In this document: piece by piece, positions 8,606 to 16,838 of the stretch
Layout of the letters: each line of letters starts with the position of its first letter
Position numbering within the stretch: the stretch's first letter is position 1
Assembly: GCA_902551985.1 (NCBI GenBank)
Contig: CACDFI010000003.1
Location: forward strand, 1 to 64,000
Source: an uncultured Pelagibacteraceae bacterium
GTDB lineage: Bacteria > Pseudomonadota > Alphaproteobacteria > Pelagibacterales > Pelagibacteraceae
Direction of reading: 5' to 3'
Length of the DNA: 64,000 nt
Program-made: the position numbers and the translations under genes
The notes under the pieces: model-generated
The model's input: only the letters and a program-made list of their open reading frames with translations
The model's database searches: none
Told to the model about the DNA's origin: nothing

Positions 8606-9602
8606 AAATTCTGTTTCCTTCTTTATCAAATTTTAAAACTTTTTTATTGTTGATGTCAAAATTAATTGTCTCATTTATTGATGATTTATAATTACCTTGA
8701 ATTGACACAAGTATTTCTTGGTCTTTAAAATTTAAAGCAACTACTGTTTCAGAGCCTAGATTTTCAATTGAGATAATTTTGGCTGAGTGGTTACCATTTC
8801 CTATTGTAATATTCTCAGGTCTTATACCAAAAGTAGGTACATCATTCATTCCAAGTAAAGTTCCAGGCAGAATATTGATTTTTGGCGAACCCAATCTTTG
8901 CGAAACATATATAGAATTTGGATTTTCATATATCTCTTCAGGAGTACCTATTTGCACCAAATGGCCTTCTTTTAAAACTCCAATTTTATCTGCTAAAGTA
9001 GTGGCTTCTGCTTGATCATGTGTAACATAAAGTATTGTTGCATTTAGATTAGTTTGAATGTTTTTTAATTCAACCCTTAAACTCTCTCTTAATTTAGCAT
9101 CTAGAGAGGATAACGGTTCATCCATCAAGTATAAATTTGGCTCACGAACTAGCGCACGTCCAATTGCAACTCTTTGCATCTCGCCACCAGATAATTGTGT
9201 GGCTTTATTATTTAGCTTATTTGAAATCTTTAACATATTTGCAATATTCTCAACCTTAGTTTTAATTTCATCCTCAGGTAATTTTCTCATTGGAGATCTT
9301 AAAGGGAATGCTAAATTTTCATAAACACTATAGTGAGGATATAAAGAGTATTGTTGAAACACAAAACAAACATCTCTTGATGCTGGTTGATCTTCGGTTA
9401 CGGACTCATCGTTAAATAGAATACTTCCATTATCTATTTTCTCTAATCCAGCAATACATCTTAATGTAGTAGTTTTTCCAGCACCTGAGGGGCCTAATAA
9501 AACAAAAAACTGACCATCCTCAATGGTAAAATTTATATCATGTAAGGCCTCAATTTTTTTATTATAGGTTTTAGATAAATTTTTTAATTCTATTTTTGCC
9601 AT
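8595..9602 (-). CDS. Carbohydrate (CUT1-type) ABC transporter ATPase, GlpT-like
   Basis: A 335-residue ATPase with Walker A GPSGAGKTT, Q-loop VFQQYSLYPHY, signature LSGGEMQRVAIGRALV, Walker B LYLMDEPLSSLDA, H-loop VTHDQAEA, and a C-terminal TOBE/MalK-type regulatory region (FGIRPENITIG). It is the second of two adjacent ATPases, an arrangement known from the rhizobial glycerol transporter GlpSTPQV, where the two form a heterodimer. It overlaps the preceding ATPase by one base and DhaL by 11. Substrate assignment to glycerol or a related polyol rests on gene order. Confidence 0.9.
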   Translation of the reverse strand: MAKIELKNLSKTYNKKIEALHDINFTIEDGQFFVLLGPSGAGKTTTLRCIAGLEKIDNGSILFNDESVTEDQPASRDVCFVFQQYSLYPHYSVYENLAFPLRSPMRKLPEDEIKTKVENIANMLKISNKLNNKATQLSGGEMQRVAIGRALVREPNLYLMDEPLSSLDAKLRESLRVELKNIQTNLNATILYVTHDQAEATTLADKIGVLKEGHLVQIGTPEEIYENPNSIYVSQRLGSPKINILPGTLLGMNDVPTFGIRPENITIGNGNHSAKIISIENLGSETVVALNFKDQEILVSIQGNYKSSINETINFDINNKKVLKFDKEGNRIYER

Positions 9603-10684
9603 TAATTCATAAACTCACTTTTAAGAGATTTATCAGTCTCACCATCAAAAATAATTATGTTATCATTTGAGGGTTTTACTTGAACGTTTTCATTGATTTT
9701 AACACTTGTTGAAATATCAGTTTTTACTTTGATTTCTCCAAAATTAGTTTTAACAGTAACAATTTTTCTTGAGCCTAAATATTCAACTCCAAATACTGAA
9801 CCTTTAAGACCACCTTCGTTAGTAAGAGATAAATTTTCAGGACGAATACCAAATGAGTTTTTTTTGCCTTTTGATATCTCATACTGTTTAGGTATACTAA
9901 AATCTGTTCCTTCTATATTTAAAGTCGACTGTTCATTGGAAATTCCTTGATCAATACTTATAAAATTCATTCCAGGGGAGCCAATAAATGATGCTACAAA
10001 TTTGGTAGCAGGTTTATTGTAGATTACTGAAGGTTCATCAGCTTGTAAAATTTCACCACCATCCATTACGGCAATACGATCAGCTAATGACATTGCCTCT
10101 AATTGATCGTGTGTTACATAAACAGTGGTGGCGCCAATATCGATGTGTAATTTCTTAAGTTCTAAACACATTAATTCTCTAAATTCTGCATCCAAAGTAC
10201 CTAAAGGCTCATCCATTAAAAATGCTTTTGGTCTTCTCACTAAAGCTCTACCAAGAGCTACACGTTGTCTATCTCCACCCGATAAAGAGGAAATGTTGGA
10301 GTTTAAAATATGATCAATTCTTAAAAGTTTTGCTGCATCTTCAACTCTAGCTTTAATTTCACTTCTACTATAACCTTGCATTTTAAGTGGAAAAGAAAGG
10401 TTATTTTTTACATTCATATGTGGATAGAGGGCAAACAATTGAAAAACGAAGGCAATATCTCTCTCAGATGCTCTTAACATTCCAACTTCTTCATCTCCTA
10501 AATAAATTTCTCCTGATGTTGGTAATTCTAATCCAGCAATCATTCTCAGAGTTGTTGTTTTTCCACATCCAGATGGGCCAAGCAAAACAAAAAACTCTTT
10601 ATCATTAATTGTTAAATTAGAATTTTTAACTGCAGTGAAATCTCCAAATGATTTTTGTAAATTTACAATTTTAATTTTAGACAT
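9602..10684 (-). CDS. Carbohydrate (CUT1-type) ABC transporter ATPase, GlpS-like
   Basis: A 360-residue ATPase. Walker A is GPSGCGKTT, Q-loop VFQLFALYPHM, signature LSGGDRQRVALGRALV (Asp where LSGGQ normally has Gln), Walker B AFLMDEPLGTLDA, and H-loop VTHDQLEAMSLADR. The C-terminal regulatory domain shows FGIRPENLSLT. Family knowledge: pairs of non-identical ATPases occur in GlpSTPQV-type polyol transporters. It starts two bases after the small membrane protein and overlaps the second ATPase by one base. The substrate is inferred from neighbours, namely DhaKL and the binding protein. Confidence 0.9.
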   Translation of the reverse strand: MSKIKIVNLQKSFGDFTAVKNSNLTINDKEFFVLLGPSGCGKTTTLRMIAGLELPTSGEIYLGDEEVGMLRASERDIAFVFQLFALYPHMNVKNNLSFPLKMQGYSRSEIKARVEDAAKLLRIDHILNSNISSLSGGDRQRVALGRALVRRPKAFLMDEPLGTLDAEFRELMCLELKKLHIDIGATTVYVTHDQLEAMSLADRIAVMDGGEILQADEPSVIYNKPATKFVASFIGSPGMNFISIDQGISNEQSTLNIEGTDFSIPKQYEISKGKKNSFGIRPENLSLTNEGGLKGSVFGVEYLGSRKIVTVKTNFGEIKVKTDISTSVKINENVQVKPSNDNIIIFDGETDKSLKSEFMN

Positions 10685-10685
10685 A

Positions 10686-10877
10686 TTAATCCGGAAAGTG
10701 ACTTGTGATTACGAAACCTATAGTTCCAACTAAAATTACAATAAATGAGTAAGTATACATCCACATTGCAAATGGTTGTAACAACATGAAAACTCCTAAT
10801 AAAATTAATACTGTAGAAAAATTTTCCCAGTAAACCCTTCTAAATATTTTTCTCATTAATGATTTTTCTTCTTGCAT
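10686..10877 (-). CDS. Small two-helix membrane protein of the polyol ABC transporter (DUF2160-like)
   Basis: A 63-residue protein starting at ATG 10877, which overlaps the TAA of the permease by one base. Longer readings run into the permease gene. After a basic N-terminus (KSLMRKIFRRVYWENFS) two hydrophobic segments follow, around residues 20-36 and 40-57. A small membrane protein of this kind is known between the permease and ATPase genes of GlpSTPQV-type loci (DUF2160 family). Its role is unknown; an accessory or assembly subunit of the transporter is a reasonable inference from strict operon position. Confidence 0.75.
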   Translation of the reverse strand: MQEEKSLMRKIFRRVYWENFSTVLILLGVFMLLQPFAMWMYTYSFIVILVGTIGFVITSHFPD

Positions 10878-11821
10878 TATTTTCTCACTGCTCCAAATGT
10901 AATACCTCTTAAAAGGTGTTTTCTTAAAATAATTGTAAAAATCATCACTGGTAATAAAAATAAAGTTGTACCAGCCCCAATAGCAGGCCAATCCAAACCT
11001 CCTTCTCCTATAATTGTCGGGATGAATGGTGGAGCAGTTTGTGCATTAAATTGAGTGAGGAGAACAGCGAATGCATATTCGTTCCAAGAAAAAATCATGC
11101 AAAAGATTGCTGTTGCAGCAATACCGGTCATCGCTTGTGGAAGAACAACTTTAAAAAACGCTTGAAGTCTAGAATATCCATCAATCATAGCTGCTTCTTC
11201 GTATTCTTTGGGAATTTCATCCATAAATCCTTTTAATAGCCATACTGCTAAACTTAAATTTACGACTGTGTATAATATGATCATTCCAAGGTGAGTATCC
11301 CCTAATCCTAATTTTCTATACATAATGAATATTGGAACAGCCACCGCTATTGGTGGAAACATCCTGGTGGAAAGAATAAAAAATAATAAATCATCTTTTA
11401 ATGGAACTCTAAATCTCGAGAAAGCATACGCTGCTAATGCACCCAAAAATACGGATGCAAAAGTTGACCCAAAGCCAATTATCATTGAATTTGAGTATCT
11501 ACCTAAAAATTTTGATGGCCCTGTTATAACCATTTCTCTACTTCTAACTAATTCTTCATACCAAGTTTCTGGAGCCGGCAAAGAGTCAAGATATTCCTGA
11601 GATTGCCTTGATCTATTAGTAAACAAGTTAACATATCCCTCTAAAGATGGTTCAAACAGTACTTCAGGTGGATAAGAAATTGCACTATTAACATTCTTAA
11701 AACTTGTCATTACCATCCAAGAAATAGGTATCAATGTTATTACTGTGTAAACAATAATAATTGTTGCAGCAAGTTTCTTTGAAAACGATGAAGGTTCTAA
11801 ATATGATCTGGATGTATCCAT
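10877..11821 (-). CDS. Carbohydrate ABC transporter permease, MalG/GlpQ-like
   Basis: A 314-residue inner-membrane permease with about six helices. The EAA loop that contacts the ATPase is seen as EYEEAAMIDGYSRLQAFFKVVLP, the CUT1 pattern for the MalG-side subunit. An N-terminal helix (residues 15-36) precedes a long periplasmic segment (about 40-105). It shares one base with the upstream permease gene and one with the downstream small protein, so the transporter subunits are translationally linked. A glycerol or polyol substrate is likely from context. Confidence 0.9.
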   Translation of the reverse strand: MDTSRSYLEPSSFSKKLAATIIIVYTVITLIPISWMVMTSFKNVNSAISYPPEVLFEPSLEGYVNLFTNRSRQSQEYLDSLPAPETWYEELVRSREMVITGPSKFLGRYSNSMIIGFGSTFASVFLGALAAYAFSRFRVPLKDDLLFFILSTRMFPPIAVAVPIFIMYRKLGLGDTHLGMIILYTVVNLSLAVWLLKGFMDEIPKEYEEAAMIDGYSRLQAFFKVVLPQAMTGIAATAIFCMIFSWNEYAFAVLLTQFNAQTAPPFIPTIIGEGGLDWPAIGAGTTLFLLPVMIFTIILRKHLLRGITFGAVRK

Positions 11822-12720
11822 CAGCGTTCCTTTATTTTATTCATTACTTTTACATAAACATTTCCAAAACCAAAAATAGTTACAAATAAAATGACAGCAA
11901 AAGCTGAACTGTAACCAGTTTTCCATTTTTCAAATGCTTCTCTTTTTAAATTGATTGAGGCGAGTTCTGTAGCTGAACCTGGACCGCCAGATGTAAGTTC
12001 AACGACCATGTCGAACATTTTGAAATTCTCAATCCCTCTAAATAATAAAGCCAATAATAAAAATGGTAATACAGATGGTAGTGTGATGTATATAAATTGT
12101 TGCCATTTACTAGCTCTGTCAACTTCAGCAGCCTCATATAAATAATTTGGAACTGATCTTAGACCGGCTAAACAAATCAACATTGTAAAAGGTGTCCACA
12201 TCCAAGTATCAACTATAACTATCGACCAAGGTGCGAGTTCACTTGAACCAATCATATCAAAGCTTCCAAAATCGTAAAAAAAGTTTACTACATAATTAAA
12301 TAAACCTACTTGAGGATTATAAAGATAAGTCCAAAAAACACCCACAACAGCAGGCGATAACATCATTGGTAATACTATTAGTGTGGTTAATAATTCATTA
12401 CCTTTAAATTTCCTGTTTAATAATAAAGCCAAACCTAATCCTATTACTGCCTGAAGTAACAAAGTCCAAAACATAAAGTTTGCAGTAACCTGCATTTTTT
12501 CCCATATGGCCTCTTTATTGAGAACTTTTATATAATTTTTTAAACCAACAAACTGTGGTTCTCTGCCAATTTTATTTGCATAAAAATTTGTAAAAGACAT
12601 TCTGATTGCATAAATCAATGGATAAATATTTATCGCCAATAAAAGAAAAACAGATGGTCCAATGAAAAGCCATGCTACAGCCTTATCAGAAAGTCCTTTA
12701 AATTTTTTTTTTACGCTCAT
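11821..12720 (-). CDS. Carbohydrate ABC transporter permease, MalF/GlpP-like
   Basis: A 299-residue protein of six predicted membrane helices, first helix WLFIGPSVFLLLAINIYPLIY. The EAA loop reads YEAAEVDRASKWQQFIYITLPS, typical of the MalF-side CUT1 permease. It follows the binding-protein gene after a 67-base gap that holds a strong hairpin, so transcription into this gene is probably reduced relative to the binding protein. Its stop shares one base with the partner permease start. Confidence 0.9.
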   Translation of the reverse strand: MSVKKKFKGLSDKAVAWLFIGPSVFLLLAINIYPLIYAIRMSFTNFYANKIGREPQFVGLKNYIKVLNKEAIWEKMQVTANFMFWTLLLQAVIGLGLALLLNRKFKGNELLTTLIVLPMMLSPAVVGVFWTYLYNPQVGLFNYVVNFFYDFGSFDMIGSSELAPWSIVIVDTWMWTPFTMLICLAGLRSVPNYLYEAAEVDRASKWQQFIYITLPSVLPFLLLALLFRGIENFKMFDMVVELTSGGPGSATELASINLKREAFEKWKTGYSSAFAVILFVTIFGFGNVYVKVMNKIKER

Positions 12721-12731
12721 ATGATTTTTTT

Positions 12732-12767
12732 AAAAAAAAGGGGAGATATTACCCCCCCCTTTTTTTT
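12732..12767 (-). terminator. Intrinsic terminator/attenuator between binding protein and permease genes
   Basis: A 12-bp stem (A8G4 at 12732-12743 paired with C4T8 at 12756-12767 on the plus strand) closes a 12-base loop. Read on the minus strand it is followed by a run of U. It lies in the 67-base gap after the solute-binding protein gene. Partial termination here would explain excess binding protein over membrane subunits, a common arrangement. An eight-C run (12752-12759) stands out in this AT-rich sequence. Confidence 0.8.
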
Positions 12768-12787
12768 TTTATTTTTAAATATTAATG

Positions 12788-14092
12788 TTAAAGTTTTCCG
12801 TCTGCTTCAAATACTTCAACCCACTCTTCGATAATTTTATCTAGAGCGCCTTTAGCAGTTCCTTTTCCATTAACAACGTAATCATGAATAGCTTCCTGCA
12901 TAGGTAACATTAACTCAACAAATGTTGGTTCTTGCCAAAAATCTTTAACAATTCCCATTGAGTCTAAGAAACCTTGTGCATAAACTGTAGATGTAGGGAA
13001 CGATGGTGAATTTAATACATCATTATGACATGAATATCCGCCTAAATCCCACCATTTTTGCTGTACATCTGGTCTTGCAAACCATTTAATATATTCTAAT
13101 GCAAGATCTTGTTTATCTGAATATTTAACAACAGATATACCTTGTCCACCTAATGTTGCAGCAGCTACGTTTTGTTTTGGATTTGCAAAGAAACCACTAA
13201 CTCTGCCGTCGCTATCTTCTTTAGAAACACCTGGCCAAAAAGCATACCAGTTCATTTGGAATGCTACTTGTCCTGATTTATATGCATCTAAGTTTGCTAC
13301 CATATAAGCATCAGAGTGTCCTGGAGGAGCACAGTCCTCATATAATTTTCTATAGAACTCTACAGCTTCTACTGCTTGTGGAGAATTGAAATAACCTTCC
13401 ATATCGTATGGTTTGTTTGGATTTTCATACTCCATACCCCATGCATACATAGCAGCAGTTACACCCATTGTAATACCTTCAGATCCACGCTCTGTATTTA
13501 TAGCAGCACCGTATCTTTTTTGACCATCAATTTCTCTTCCTTGGAAAAAAGTACACATGTCATATAGCTGATCCCAACTAGCAGGTACACCTAAATCATA
13601 ACCATGTTTCTTTTTGAATTCAGATTTAAGCTCAGGTCTATCAAACCAGTCTTTTCTATAAGCCCATGCTAATGCATCTCCCATAGCTGGTAGTGCATAA
13701 TAGTTTTCACTTCCTTTTGGCCATGTTGAATACGCATAAACTGTTGCAGGTGAGAAATCGTTCATTGAAATTCCTTCTTTATCAAAAAAGTCATTCAATT
13801 TTACGTAATGTCCATACACTGCACCAGCACCGATCCATTGTGAGTCACCAATTAACAAGTCAAAAGTTTTACCTTTGTTGTTAAGTTCGTTCAACATACG
13901 ATCAGCAAAATTTGGCCAAGGTACGAATTCGAAGTTAACATCTATTCCTGTTTCTGCTGTAAACTCTTTAGTAAGTTCTTGTAATGCGTTAGCAGGGTCC
14001 CATGCGGCCCATCCTAATGTTATTGACTTAGCATTTGAATTTGCAGAAAAAGTAAATAGAGAAACAAACAATAAAATCATTATTTTTTTCAT
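12788..14092 (-). CDS. Extracellular solute-binding protein, family 1 (polyol/sugar ABC uptake)
   Basis: The start is placed at ATG 14092 (MKKIMILLFVSLF), with AGGAG a few bases upstream and a classical signal peptide ending near NSNA. An upstream in-frame start at 14137 lacks these. The mature protein of about 410 residues has the type of CUT1 binding proteins: ITLGWAAWDPANALQELTKEFTAETGIDVNFEF split over residues 24-56, FDLLIGDSQW, and an aromatic-rich middle (NWYAFWPG). It is shorter than rhizobial GlpV as I remember it, so the ligand may differ. It heads the operon that runs through permeases and ATPases to DhaLK. Confidence 0.88.
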   Translation of the reverse strand: MKKIMILLFVSLFTFSANSNAKSITLGWAAWDPANALQELTKEFTAETGIDVNFEFVPWPNFADRMLNELNNKGKTFDLLIGDSQWIGAGAVYGHYVKLNDFFDKEGISMNDFSPATVYAYSTWPKGSENYYALPAMGDALAWAYRKDWFDRPELKSEFKKKHGYDLGVPASWDQLYDMCTFFQGREIDGQKRYGAAINTERGSEGITMGVTAAMYAWGMEYENPNKPYDMEGYFNSPQAVEAVEFYRKLYEDCAPPGHSDAYMVANLDAYKSGQVAFQMNWYAFWPGVSKEDSDGRVSGFFANPKQNVAAATLGGQGISVVKYSDKQDLALEYIKWFARPDVQQKWWDLGGYSCHNDVLNSPSFPTSTVYAQGFLDSMGIVKDFWQEPTFVELMLPMQEAIHDYVVNGKGTAKGALDKIIEEWVEVFEADGKL

Positions 14093-14208
14093 TTTATCTC
14101 CTATTAATTTAATTATTCTTAATAATAGTCTATCCAAGAAGACTTGTGCCTGCTAGTATTTTTTTTGTAAAAAATAGTTGGGTAAAAAAATAAAGAGAAA
14201 GGGGAATT
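14093..14208. promoter_or_regulatory. Divergent promoter region of the polyol transport and isomerase/dehydrogenase units
   Basis: This 116-base gap separates the minus-strand transporter operon from the plus-strand isomerase operon and must carry both promoters and ribosome binding sites: AGGAG before 14092 and AAAGGGG before 14209. I see no clear palindromic operator, and no regulator gene is adjacent, so control is unknown. Shared induction of both units is likely from the divergent arrangement. Confidence 0.55.
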
Positions 14209-15264
14209 ATGAACAAAATAAAAGGTCCTGCAATTTTCCTAGCACAATTTGTAGGCGAAGATGCACCGTTTAATTCTTTAGATAATATTTGTAAATGGGC
14301 ATCATCTCTTGGTTACGAAGGTATACAAATTCCAAGTTGGGACGGTAGATTAATTGATTTAAAAAAAGCATCTGAAAGTAAAGATTATTGTGATGAGATT
14401 AAAGGAATTGCTAGATCACACAATTTAGAAATTACAGAATTATCAACTCACCTGCAAGGTCAACTTGTTGCAGTGCATCCTGCTTATGACACTGCTTTTG
14501 ATGGTTTTGCTGCACCTGAAGTAAGAGGAAATCCCAAAGCAAGACAAGAGTGGGCCGTAAATCAATTAATGATGGCTGGAAAGGCATCAAACAGTCTTGG
14601 AATAGATAAACATGTAACTTTTTCAGGAGCACTTGCTTGGCCTTATGTTTACCCTTGGCCACAAAGACCTGAAGGGTTAATTGAAAATGCATTTGATGAA
14701 TTATCAAAAAGATGGAAGCCCATTCTTGATCATTTTGATAATAATGGAGTTGATTTATGTTATGAGATACATCCAGGTGAAGATCTTCATGATGGTGTAA
14801 CTTTTGAAATGTTCTTAGAAAGAGTTGGTAATCACAAAAGATGTAATATGCTTTTTGATCCAAGTCATTATGTTCTGCAACATTTAGATTATTTAGCTCA
14901 TATTGATATTTATCATGAGAAGATAAAAATGTTTCACGTTAAAGATGCTGAATTAAATCCATCTGGAAAACAAGGTGTGTATGGTGGATTTCAATCATGG
15001 GTAAATAGAGCTGGTAGATTTAGATCGCTTGGCGATGGACAAGTTGATTTTAAATCCATATTTTCAAAACTAACTTCATATGATTACGATGGTTGGGCAG
15101 TTCTTGAATGGGAATGCTGTCTTAAGCATCCCGAAGATGGAGCAAGAGAGGGAGCAGAATTTATTAAAAATCATATAATTAATACAACAGAAAAAGCTTT
15201 TGATGATTTTGCAGGTAGCGGAGCAGACCATGAAGCAAACAAAAAAATGCTTGGCATTAATTAA
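14209..15264 (+). CDS. Sugar phosphate isomerase/epimerase-like TIM-barrel protein
   Basis: A 351-residue member of the xylose-isomerase-like TIM-barrel superfamily. Likely metal ligands sit at strand ends: CYEIHPGED (Glu186), MLFDPSH (Asp217), MFHVKDAE (His243), and WAVLEWEC (Glu around 304). The opening ICKWASSLGYEGIQIPSW is the usual first-barrel signature. Such proteins isomerise or epimerise sugars, inositols or sugar phosphates. It overlaps the Gfo/Idh/MocA gene by one base and faces the ABC/DhaKL unit, so the two sets probably handle the same carbohydrate. The start has a strong AAAGGGGAATT ribosome site. Confidence 0.85.
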   Translation: MNKIKGPAIFLAQFVGEDAPFNSLDNICKWASSLGYEGIQIPSWDGRLIDLKKASESKDYCDEIKGIARSHNLEITELSTHLQGQLVAVHPAYDTAFDGFAAPEVRGNPKARQEWAVNQLMMAGKASNSLGIDKHVTFSGALAWPYVYPWPQRPEGLIENAFDELSKRWKPILDHFDNNGVDLCYEIHPGEDLHDGVTFEMFLERVGNHKRCNMLFDPSHYVLQHLDYLAHIDIYHEKIKMFHVKDAELNPSGKQGVYGGFQSWVNRAGRFRSLGDGQVDFKSIFSKLTSYDYDGWAVLEWECCLKHPEDGAREGAEFIKNHIINTTEKAFDDFAGSGADHEANKKMLGIN

Positions 15265-16418
15265 TGAGTAGAAAAATACGCATCGGTATGGTCGGGGGTG
15301 GTAAAGATGCTTTTATTGGAAGTGTTCATAGAATAGCTTTAAGACTTGATGGGTATTATGAATTAGTTGCAGGGTCATTCTCGTCTGACTTTGAAAATTC
15401 AAAAGAAACTGGAAAAGATCTTGGTCTAGAAAATGATAGGATCTATAAAACCTATCAAGAGATGTCAGAAAAAGAGTCAACTAGACCTGATGGAATTGAT
15501 GTAGTTTCAATAGTAACACCAAATCATTTACATGTGCCTATTGCAAAAATTTTTGCAGAAAAAGGGATACATATTATTTGTGATAAGCCGATTGGTATGT
15601 CTAGTGAGGAAGCAATAGATCTTAAAAAGGTAATTGAAAGCAAAAAATTAATATTTGCTTTGACGCATAATTACACTGGATATCCTATGGTTCGACATGC
15701 AAGATCTTTAGTCCAAAAAGGGGACTTGGGTTCTTTAAGAGTTATTCAAGCTGAATATCCACAAGATTGGTTAACAACAAAAGTAGAGGATAGTGGATTA
15801 AAGCAAGCTGAATGGAGAACTGATCCAAATAGATCCGGCGCTGGTGGTTGTATAGGAGATATTGGAACTCATGCTTACAATTTGATTAGGTTTATAACTG
15901 GATTGGAAGTAGATGAAATTTCAGCTGATATTCATACATTTGTTGAAGGGAGAAAAGTAGATGATAATGCACAAATAATGCTTAGATTCAAAGAGGGAGC
16001 AAAAGGATCAATATGGTCAAGCCAAGTAGCGGTTGGAAATGAAAATAATCTCAAAATAAGAATATATGGAGAAAATGCTGGAATTGAGTGGAGACAAGAA
16101 GATCCAAATTACTTGAGTTATACTAAATTTGGCAGCCCTTCTGAAAACATTACAAGAGGAAGCAATATTACTAGTGATGAAGCTAAAAATGTAACAAGAA
16201 TTCCTCAAGGTCATCCAGAAGGTTATTTGGAAGGTTTTGCTAATATTTATAGTGATGTTTCTAAAGAGCTATCAGCTAAAATAGATAGACAAGAATATGA
16301 TAAGTCAAATAATTGTTACCCTACGATTGATGATGGAATTGATGGAATGAAGTTTATAGAAAACGTTATCAAGTCAAGTAAGAACAATAGTAAATGGATC
16401 AAATTTAATTCTAATTAA
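15264..16418 (+). CDS. Gfo/Idh/MocA-family oxidoreductase
   Basis: A 384-residue protein with an N-terminal Rossmann motif IGMVGGGKDAFIGSVHR, VSIVTPNHLHVPIA, and CDKPIGM in place of the common EKP motif, with the conserved Lys. The C-terminal beta-sheet domain has GGCIGDIGTHAYNLIRFITG with the catalytic His. These enzymes oxidise sugars, inositols or their derivatives with NAD(P). Pairing with a TIM-barrel isomerase is typical for inositol- and glycoside-type catabolism. The start overlaps the isomerase stop. It is the last gene of the unit; an AT-rich stretch with several T runs follows. Confidence 0.9.
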   Translation: MSRKIRIGMVGGGKDAFIGSVHRIALRLDGYYELVAGSFSSDFENSKETGKDLGLENDRIYKTYQEMSEKESTRPDGIDVVSIVTPNHLHVPIAKIFAEKGIHIICDKPIGMSSEEAIDLKKVIESKKLIFALTHNYTGYPMVRHARSLVQKGDLGSLRVIQAEYPQDWLTTKVEDSGLKQAEWRTDPNRSGAGGCIGDIGTHAYNLIRFITGLEVDEISADIHTFVEGRKVDDNAQIMLRFKEGAKGSIWSSQVAVGNENNLKIRIYGENAGIEWRQEDPNYLSYTKFGSPSENITRGSNITSDEAKNVTRIPQGHPEGYLEGFANIYSDVSKELSAKIDRQEYDKSNNCYPTIDDGIDGMKFIENVIKSSKNNSKWIKFNSN

Positions 16419-16496
16419 ATTTTGTTGATAAATATAATTAATAAAACCCATTTTGATCTTTTATTTTTTTTAATAATTTGAAATCAATTTTCTAAA

Positions 16497-16553
16497 ATGG
16501 TAAATTACGTTTACCATATCTCATGGTAAAAAAGAGACCGATATCGCATCGGT
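16497..16553 (+). promoter_or_regulatory. Structured leader with two mutually exclusive hairpins (candidate cis-regulatory RNA)
   Basis: The 8-base word ATGGTAAA occurs at 16497-16504 and again at 16523-16530. Its exact complement TTTACCAT lies between them at 16510-16517. The middle copy can pair with either flank, each time leaving a 5-base loop, so the two hairpins exclude each other. A third hairpin, ACCGAT-ATCGC-ATCGGT, follows at 16537-16553. About 20 bases later comes an AAGGAGAG ribosome site and the ATG at 16591. If transcribed, this is the shape of a two-state RNA switch. If not, the inverted repeats could be operator sites. No known riboswitch class was recognised. Confidence 0.55.
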
Positions 16554-16590
16554 TAAAAGCGAGTTTTGGAAAAACAAACAAGGAGAGTGT

Positions 16591-16782
16591 ATGAAAAGAA
16601 TGCACAGAGTGTTAAGTTCGTTTAGCCGAGGCTCAAAGAACGCTAGGCTAAATCAACTTATGTTTCGAAACTTGAAAACTGTGGAAACTAATGCAAATGG
16701 CACAAGTGGATACGTTATCAAATCTGGAAAAAATTCAGGAGAAACATTAGGTCACTTAAAGAAAGAGGCTAAAAAGTTTTAG
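16591..16782 (+). CDS. Small basic protein of unknown function (63 aa)
   Basis: I do not recognise this protein. It is strongly basic (many Lys/Arg, N-terminus MKRMHRVLSSFSRGSKNARL), without a signal peptide, membrane segment or cysteine, and ends GHLKKEAKKF. Support for it being real: a very good AAGGAGAG ribosome site 7-8 bases upstream, its own structured leader, and a strong terminator 14 bases downstream, making it a single-gene unit. Base composition is less AT-rich than neighbouring genes in the first 80 bases. The complementary words TTTAGCC (16620-16626) and GGCTAAA (about 16645-16651) could fold the mRNA further, so a structured RNA with a coding part is an alternative. Confidence 0.65.
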   Translation: MKRMHRVLSSFSRGSKNARLNQLMFRNLKTVETNANGTSGYVIKSGKNSGETLGHLKKEAKKF

Positions 16783-16795
16783 CTTAAAGAATGAG

Positions 16796-16837
16796 ATATG
16801 GGGCAATCATATTTATATGCCCCATATTTTTTCTTTA
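16796..16837 (+). terminator. Rho-independent terminator of the 63-aa gene
   Basis: A perfect 10-bp stem, ATATGGGGCA (16796-16805) with TGCCCCATAT (16818-16827), closes a 12-base loop and is followed by a T-rich tract (16828-16837). The U tract is only on the plus-strand side, so it serves the small gene and not the convergent cupin gene, whose stop is at 16839. Confidence 0.9.
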
Positions 16838-16838
16838 C

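Noticed and set aside
14432-14863. Minus-strand frame of 143 codons opposite the TIM-barrel isomerase
   Set aside because: Low-complexity His/Gln/Leu composition typical of antisense readings; the plus-strand gene has clear metal-ligand motifs.
16591-16782. tmRNA, RNase P or 6S RNA in the structured region around the 63-aa gene
   Set aside because: No tmRNA tag/CCA end, RNase P or 6S signature is visible, while a good ribosome site and a full reading frame are.
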